From DASVWZ01 sp036392935 (GTDB lineage: Bacteria; Acidobacteriota; Terriglobia; Terriglobales; Acidobacteriaceae): 21,534 bases of DNA. A program made the position numbers and the translations under genes. This document shows positions 16,901 to 21,534 of this stretch, piece after piece. The notes under the pieces are model-generated. The model had not been told where the DNA came from. It saw only the letters and a list, made by a program, of their open reading frames with translations, and did no database searches. The first letter of the stretch is position 1, and every line of letters starts with the position of its first letter. Location of the stretch: assembly GCA_036392935.1 (NCBI GenBank), contig DASVWZ010000317.1, forward strand, positions 1 through 21,534. The letters are read 5' to 3'.

Positions 16901-18403
16901 TTGAACAGTCCCATTTCGGGAAAACAGCCGAACGCGCGTGGTATAGTCTCCCAGTCTAGGGGTGCAGAGCTGCAGATTCCGCCGCTATCTCGCCGTTCAT
17001 TTCTGGCCTCCGCCGGCGCATTTATGGGCGCTACGCTAGCCGGCCAACACAAGGCTAAGTGGTTGATTCCAGACGCCGTGCCGCCGAAGGCTACAGTGCT
17101 GACCGCCACCCTGCGCACGCTCGACATCGACGGCAAGTCGGCAACCCTCATGGGCTTGGATTCGCCGACCGGCAAATCGGGGCTGAGCTTTACCGCCGGC
17201 CAACCCTTCGATGTGACAGTAGATAACCGTCTCCAGGCCCCGACGGCGATTCACTGGCATGGCTTGCACCCGCCCAATAGTCAGGACGGTGTCCCCGGCC
17301 TGACCCAACCGGTGATCGCGCCTAACTCCAGCGCCCACTATAACTTCCCCGTGCAGCCCGCTGGCACCCACTGGATGCACTCACACCAGGGCCTGCAGGA
17401 GGCGTTCTTGCTTTCAGCGCCGCTGATTGTTCACGACCCGGCCGACGAACCCGCCGACGAGCGGCAGATCGTTATTTTCCTTGGGGATTTCAGCTTCACT
17501 CCGCCGCGTGAGATCTACGCCAACCTTCACAAAACAAAAGACATGGCGATGAGCAAGAAGCCCATGTCAATGGACAAGCCCGACGCCAATGACGTGAATT
17601 ATGACGCCTACCTCGCCAACGACCGCACCCTGAACGATCCCGACGTGATCCGAGTCGAAAAGAACGCCCGCTTGCGCCTGCGAATCATCAACGGGAGCTC
17701 GGGAACGAACTTTTTCGTGCACCTCGGTGACCTGCAAGGCGAACTGATCGCCACCGACGGCATGCCAGTTAAACCATTGAAAAGAGTTGAGTTACCACTC
17801 GCAATCGCCCAGAGCATCGACCTTCGCGTGCAGATTCCGCGAGATGGCGCCTTCCCGATTTTGGCCCGGCGCGAGTACGCCACTGAGCAGACTGGCATAA
17901 TTCTGGCGACCCGGGGCGCGTCGATAAAAAAATTGCCGGTCAGAAGTGACACCCAGTCTGGGCTCTTAAATCTGGACATGGAAAGCCAGGTCATTGCGGC
18001 TCAACCACTTGCGCCGAAAGCCATTGATCGCAGCTTCGACCTCCGACTGGGCGGCGACATGGCGAAATATCAATGGACCATCAACGGCGCTGTTTTTGAC
18101 ACCGAACATCCCAGCACGCAAGCGGCGCAAGTGCATGTGAAACAAGGGCAAAGGGTCGCGCTGAGATTTGTCAACGAAACTCCGATGCCGCATCCGATGC
18201 ACCTGCATGGTCACTCATTTCAGGTGATTGAGATCAATGGCAAAGCGCTCAAGGGCGCATTGCGCGATACCATTCTGGTCCCAGGCCGAAATTCAGTCAC
18301 TGTCGCCTTCGACGCCAACAATCCCGGCATATGGTATCTGCATTGCCACATTCTCTGGCATCTGGCAGCGGGGATGGCCACGCTGGTGCAGTACGAATCC
18401 TGA
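16901..18403 (+). CDS. Tat-exported multicopper oxidase (laccase/CopA-like)
   Basis: The 500-residue protein has a twin-arginine signal, SRRSFLASAGAF (Arg31, Arg32), for export of a folded enzyme. All four copper motifs are intact: HWHG (His118, His120), HSH (His160, His162), HPMHLHGH (431-438) and HCHILWHLAAGM (481-492), with type 1 ligands His431, Cys482, His487 and axial Met492, and the trinuclear centre supplied by the other histidines. It should couple four one-electron oxidations of phenols or Cu(I) to reduction of oxygen to water in the periplasm. A small Met-rich stretch (MAMSKKPMSMDK, near residues 214-227) recalls copper-handling oxidases. The TTG at 16901 is taken as start because no ATG or GTG lies in frame between it and the Tat motif; ribosome-site support is weak. 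The porin gene follows 19 nt after the stop. Confidence 0.95.
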   Translation: MNSPISGKQPNARGIVSQSRGAELQIPPLSRRSFLASAGAFMGATLAGQHKAKWLIPDAVPPKATVLTATLRTLDIDGKSATLMGLDSPTGKSGLSFTAGQPFDVTVDNRLQAPTAIHWHGLHPPNSQDGVPGLTQPVIAPNSSAHYNFPVQPAGTHWMHSHQGLQEAFLLSAPLIVHDPADEPADERQIVIFLGDFSFTPPREIYANLHKTKDMAMSKKPMSMDKPDANDVNYDAYLANDRTLNDPDVIRVEKNARLRLRIINGSSGTNFFVHLGDLQGELIATDGMPVKPLKRVELPLAIAQSIDLRVQIPRDGAFPILARREYATEQTGIILATRGASIKKLPVRSDTQSGLLNLDMESQVIAAQPLAPKAIDRSFDLRLGGDMAKYQWTINGAVFDTEHPSTQAAQVHVKQGQRVALRFVNETPMPHPMHLHGHSFQVIEINGKALKGALRDTILVPGRNSVTVAFDANNPGIWYLHCHILWHLAAGMATLVQYES

Positions 18404-18422
18404 GCGGCCGTGGCGCAAGAAG

Positions 18423-19856
18423 ATGCGAATCTCGTTCGCAACCGCGGTTGCCGGCTGGACGATGATTGCGGCGATATTAGCGTCTGCGCAACAGAGTGGG
18501 GCGGGGAGTCAAAACGCAACACGGGATCAGGCGCCGCAGAACCAGACGTCGCAGACGAGTCAGAGCACTTCTTCCGGCCAATCGAACACGGCGAGCCAAA
18601 CCGCGAATCAGTCGGCAAACCAGACCAACGCGGAAGCCTCATTCAAATGCAAGAACCCTGCCGATCCACGGCGACGGCGTGGCGAGTGTAACGACCAGGA
18701 GTTCACTCTGGATGAAACTCTGGCGCGGGGATGGAACGAATTGCGGCGGGAGATGCAGCGCATCGGCATCACGCCGACGGCGTCCTACACTGGTGCGCTG
18801 CAGACGAATGCGACAGGAGGGCACGACCAAGTCTGGTCTTATGCTGGCCTTTTATCGTTGGGATTCAGCGCAGACTTTGAAGAACTTTTGCGGGCAAAAG
18901 GGTTGTCGGCGTATGTCGGGTTTTCGTGGGGAACCGGCAGCTATCTTTCCGGCTCGCTGAACGCCACCATCCCAACCTCAGGGCTCTACGCGCCAACCTA
19001 TTATTTGGGCGAAATGTACTTGCAGCAGAAGTTATTGAAGCAAAAACTGATCATACTCGCTGGACGCATCGCTGCGAGCTATGGATTTGCTTCACTTCCG
19101 GTGTATGCAAATTACGTGACCTATGGGATCAACCCCGATCCGTTTTCGCTGGGGGCCAACGATGTTACTTTCTACGGTCCACCGCCCGGAATAGAGTGGG
19201 GTGCGCAGATTTCATACCTGGCGACGCCGAAGCTCCAATTGAACGGTGGGGTTTTCAACACGAATATCAATTCAGCGAACGGGGCCAATCACGGTACCGA
19301 TTTCACGCTGCAGGAGGGAAACAAAGGCATGCTCGTAATCGGCGAGATCGATTACCTGCACAACCAGAGTTCCTCAGCGAAAGGCAAGCCGGGACAAATT
19401 ACAGCCGGCGTGCTACACAGCAATAATTCGTTTCCTCATCTGAATAATCCGCTCCTGCGCAGCAACGGATACACCGGCGCTTACGTCATGGGCCAGCAAA
19501 TGATCTTTCGTCCCGAAGGCATTGGCTCGAGTCGTGGAGCAACCATTTGGGCGGGATGGACGTACAACTCACACAACATTATTTGTCCGATCCCGTCGTT
19601 CTGGAGTGTGGGTGCAAGTTATCAGGGCCTCATTCCCCCGCGCAAAAACGATATTCTTTCTGTCGCCGTACTGCGCGCCGACGGCAGCAAGTTCGCCGCG
19701 CCTGAAAATACGGAGGGCATGCTGGAAGTGAACTACGAATGGATTCATTCGCGCTATCTCGCGATCACTCCGCACATGCAGTATTTGTGGGGGTTGCAGA
19801 ATCAGAAAGGACCGAATGCCGTAGTAGCTGGAATTCAGCTGGGGATTACTCTTTAG
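18423..19856 (+). CDS. OprB-family (carbohydrate-selective type) outer-membrane porin
   Basis: From ATG 18423 the protein has 477 residues. The signal peptide probably ends at ASA|QQ (residues 20-23). About 45 residues rich in Gln, Ser, Asn and Thr follow, then a Cys pair (FKCKNPAD... RGECND). The remainder is a beta-barrel pattern with the OprB-like opening (LARGWNELRREMQRIGITPTASYTG), repeated aromatic/Gly strands and a C-terminal strand ending GIQLGITL. An in-frame start at 18228 exists but lies inside the oxidase gene, so the ATG 19 nt after the oxidase stop is preferred; only a weak AAGAAG precedes it, suggesting coupling. The family name implies sugar uptake, but the link to a copper oxidase suggests another solute. 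It converges with a minus-strand gene 18 bp away. Confidence 0.87.
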   Translation: MRISFATAVAGWTMIAAILASAQQSGAGSQNATRDQAPQNQTSQTSQSTSSGQSNTASQTANQSANQTNAEASFKCKNPADPRRRRGECNDQEFTLDETLARGWNELRREMQRIGITPTASYTGALQTNATGGHDQVWSYAGLLSLGFSADFEELLRAKGLSAYVGFSWGTGSYLSGSLNATIPTSGLYAPTYYLGEMYLQQKLLKQKLIILAGRIAASYGFASLPVYANYVTYGINPDPFSLGANDVTFYGPPPGIEWGAQISYLATPKLQLNGGVFNTNINSANGANHGTDFTLQEGNKGMLVIGEIDYLHNQSSSAKGKPGQITAGVLHSNNSFPHLNNPLLRSNGYTGAYVMGQQMIFRPEGIGSSRGATIWAGWTYNSHNIICPIPSFWSVGASYQGLIPPRKNDILSVAVLRADGSKFAAPENTEGMLEVNYEWIHSRYLAITPHMQYLWGLQNQKGPNAVVAGIQLGITL

Positions 19857-19874
19857 CGGCAGGCGAAGCTTTGA

Positions 19875-20294
19875 TCACGAGTGCAACAGCGCCCGCAACT
19901 GGCGGGCAATTTGCAATAACTCCTGCAGATCGCTTTCCAACGCCTCGGCCGTCGCGGCCGGCATAACGCCGTAGCCGCGAATCCGCGCCGGGCGGCTATT
20001 CTCTAAAGCGATCCATAGCTGCGAAATGTGGGAAGCCAGAACCTGGCGGAGATCGCGTTTCGATGGCTCGAGTTCGTAGTTATTCACGAGAGACACAATC
20101 CGTTGCCGCAAGCGCAGCAGGCATGATTTGATCTGTACTTTTTCTTGATCGCTGACCGAACCTTCGATTACTTTCATTGTGCCGGATGTGTTTCGATCAT
20201 CCAGCAGATCAAGAATGTGGACTGCAGCGGAGTCCGCGATCAGCATGCCGCTTCCAACGGCTCGGCGATGGCCGTCAGTCAATCCGTCATCCAT
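19875..20294 (-). CDS. Small alpha-helical protein of unknown function, last gene of ATPase operon
   Basis: This 139-residue protein starts at ATG 20294, 5 nt after the stop of the upstream ATPase gene, so it is almost certainly co-translated. No signal peptide or membrane segment is visible. The sequence is predominantly helical and charged, with heptad-like stretches (VQIKSCLLRLRQRIVSLVNNY; ALESDLQELLQIARQLRALL) that could form coiled coils. I do not recognise a family. Position suggests a partner or regulator of the ATPase or the dynamin-like protein upstream. Confidence 0.75.
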   Translation of the reverse strand: MDDGLTDGHRRAVGSGMLIADSAAVHILDLLDDRNTSGTMKVIEGSVSDQEKVQIKSCLLRLRQRIVSLVNNYELEPSKRDLRQVLASHISQLWIALENSRPARIRGYGVMPAATAEALESDLQELLQIARQLRALLHS

Positions 20295-20299
20295 ATTCG

Positions 20300-21046
20300 T
20301 TACCCATGAGTCACACCTGCGCTGAGGCGAAAATCAATATAAAGAGGAGAGAGCTTGACATGCCTTTGCGCAACATACTTCGGATTTGATGCCATTTTCA
20401 GCATGGCAAGGATCGCGCCCGGATTGCCCTTGCTGTATAGCACGATCTTGGAAATCACGTCTTCGCGGTTGGCGACATCGAGTTGCATTTTCTGCGCAGC
20501 CTGAGCGGCGAAGGTGTTTGCAGTCGATGAATCAAAATTTCGCAATGCGTATTTTTGCGAGCGATCGGCAAACATAGGCAGCAGAAATCCAGCATCCTCC
20601 ATGTGGGCGGAACGGGCTACGGCCACAACCACAGTATCGGTCGCAGTGCACAGATCTTTTACGGCGCTGGCAAAGGACCGCGAGGGAGACTGAATGTGGT
20701 CGAGCACAAGCGTATGCGTGCCGCCGCGCAGCGCTTCAGTCACAAAGCCGCGGAGAGAAACAGCCGATTTCTCCTTAATGGCGTTCACTCCGCTGCTACG
20801 ACAGGCGCTCACCAGGCGAGGATTTTTTCTTGCGAGCAGTCCAACGGCGGTTGAACGAAAGACGGTTTGACCGGAAGCCGAGTCAGGGCAGTAAAGTAAA
20901 GCCGGCTGTTCACCGGCCAGATGCCGTATCAGGAACGACTTGCCGACGCCCGCCGGGCCATGTAGCAGAAACGAAACATGCTGCGCCAGCAACTGATTCA
21001 GTTGAGCTAGTTCAGCGTCCCTCCCAAAAATGAGTGCTTTACTCAT
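20300..21046 (-). CDS. P-loop ATPase of the STAND/ORC-like AAA class
   Basis: The start is ATG 21046, which overlaps the TGA of the upstream gene as ATGA; a longer frame back to 21211 lies wholly inside that gene and is rejected. The 248-residue protein opens with FGRDAEL (box II-like, residues 7-13), typical of ORC/STAND ATPases, then Walker A GPAGVGKS (30-37), and Walker B TLVLDH (Asp116), where His117 replaces the usual catalytic Glu. A sensor-1-like strand VVVAVARS follows, and the C-terminal part has NFDSSTANTFAAQ and SKGNPGAILAML, the helical-lid pattern of AAA_16-like proteins. No sensor or repeat domain is attached, so it is smaller than typical STAND proteins. It may bind and switch on ATP with slow or no hydrolysis. 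It sits between a probable dynamin-like protein and a small helical protein. Confidence 0.82.
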   Translation of the reverse strand: MSKALIFGRDAELAQLNQLLAQHVSFLLHGPAGVGKSFLIRHLAGEQPALLYCPDSASGQTVFRSTAVGLLARKNPRLVSACRSSGVNAIKEKSAVSLRGFVTEALRGGTHTLVLDHIQSPSRSFASAVKDLCTATDTVVVAVARSAHMEDAGFLLPMFADRSQKYALRNFDSSTANTFAAQAAQKMQLDVANREDVISKIVLYSKGNPGAILAMLKMASNPKYVAQRHVKLSPLYIDFRLSAGVTHG

Positions 21047-21534
21047 GGAACTGGTTCCCAAGAGCCTTCGCTGAGACATGCGAGTTCGATTGCGGCAGCC
21101 GCCAGTTTCTGCAAAGACAGATTGACGGCCGCCGCGCCCTCGGCGTGCGCTGTGCGCGCTCGTGTCAAAGCGCGTTCGGCAACTTGAATTAATTGCCGCA
21201 AAACCGCGCAAATCCAGGCTTCAAGTTGGCGGCGGCTTTCCGCCACGCGATGCTCGAGATCGTTGCGAACGCGTTCGCTGTTGGTCTGTAAAAGGCGATC
21301 GAGAAATTCGTGCGCATCGGCGGCGATGACAGAATGGGCACGCATGGCGCCAAGAGCCAAATCGGCAGCGTGGCGCAACGGAGACGCCGGCTGAGCCAGT
21401 TCGATGAACTCATGAAAGCGAAACTCTGACCGCTCGCGCAAGCCCCGTTGCTCGTCGAGTTCAACCGGCAGCCCCGCATCGGCACTGGCGAGCCCGCGCG
21501 ATCTCGCCAGAAACTCGTTGGCAAGATGAACGAA
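21043..21534 (-). CDS. C-terminal part of a probable bacterial dynamin-like protein (5' end outside window)
   Basis: The minus-strand frame is open from the right edge to the TGA at 21045-21043, giving the last 163 residues. It is entirely helical and amphipathic, with the Arg/Glu/Ala pattern of a long stalk: FLDRLLQTNSERVRNDLEHR, ESRRQLEAWICAVLRQL, ALTRARTAHAEGAAAVNLSL. This closely resembles, from memory, the C-terminal helices of bacterial dynamin-family GTPases of Acidobacteriota and myxobacteria. The GTPase domain that would prove it lies outside the window; a different coiled-coil protein is the alternative. The TTG at 21441 is internal and not the true start. Its stop overlaps the ATPase start (ATGA). 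Confidence 0.55.
   Translation of the reverse strand, partial: FVHLANEFLARSRGLASADAGLPVELDEQRGLRERSEFRFHEFIELAQPASPLRHAADLALGAMRAHSVIAADAHEFLDRLLQTNSERVRNDLEHRVAESRRQLEAWICAVLRQLIQVAERALTRARTAHAEGAAAVNLSLQKLAAAAIELACLSEGSWEPVP

Noticed and set aside
16939..16947. Extended -10-like TGGTATAGT near the start of the oxidase gene
   Set aside because: It falls inside the coding frame from TTG 16901, has no matching -35, and no usable start codon lies between it and the Tat motif.
18228..18422. In-frame extension of the porin into the oxidase gene
   Set aside because: It would overlap the copper-binding C-terminus of the oxidase by 176 nt and bury the signal peptide; ATG 18423 fits far better.
21047..21211. 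N-terminal extension of the small ATPase
   Set aside because: The 55 extra residues are Arg-rich and lie inside the upstream gene; the ATGA overlap at 21043-21046 marks the real start.
1..21534. CRISPR array, tRNA, rRNA, insertion sequence or phage attachment site
   Set aside because: I found no regularly spaced repeats, cloverleaf-like sequences, transposase motifs or paired terminal repeats by eye; short or diverged examples could be missed.

Overview
The window most likely comes from an Acidobacteriota genome of the Terriglobia (Koribacter/Edaphobacter-like) type. This is inferred from gene content and protein style, not from a marker gene: a membrane-anchored Ser/Thr kinase with a TolB-like and TPR extracytoplasmic half, a large secreted FG-GAP protein ending in ASPM/SPD-2/Hydin-like domains plus a Gly-rich tail, and exported proteins with long Pro/Gln/Ser/Asn-rich spacers. 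The DNA is GC-rich. I see no rRNA, tRNA, CRISPR array or insertion sequence.

Layout. (1) 1-2884, minus: a Ser/Thr protein kinase that runs off the left edge. (2) 2885-3471: mostly non-coding, with one doubtful small minus-strand ORF carrying a CxxCH motif. (3) 3472-4455, plus: an exported protein of unknown function with a Pro/Gln-rich spacer. (4) 4482-5129, minus: a TetR regulator divergent from (5) 5251-12412, plus: RND permease, periplasmic adaptor, outer-membrane factor, then a CPA2-type cation/proton antiporter. A short palindrome at 5159-5171 lies between regulator and pump and is the best operator candidate. (6) 12454-12492: a strong imperfect hairpin after the antiporter. (7) 12604-16716, plus: a giant secreted 14-repeat FG-GAP protein with an unusual C-terminal membrane/lipobox-like/Gly-rich module. 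(8) 16901-19856, plus: a Tat-exported multicopper oxidase and an OprB-type porin 19 nt apart, probably one transcript. (9) 19875-21534, minus: a compact operon that reads in from beyond the right edge, containing the C-terminus of a probable dynamin-like protein, a P-loop ATPase overlapping it by ATGA, and a small helical protein 5 nt further on.

How the parts fit. The central block is a complete tripartite efflux pump under a divergent TetR repressor. The oxidase/porin pair looks like an envelope copper or phenolic oxidation unit with an outer-membrane channel. The right-hand operon is the least conventional part: a probable membrane-remodelling GTPase translationally coupled to a STAND/ORC-like ATPase and an unrecognised small protein. 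Functions are assigned from motifs read by eye; no database search was possible.
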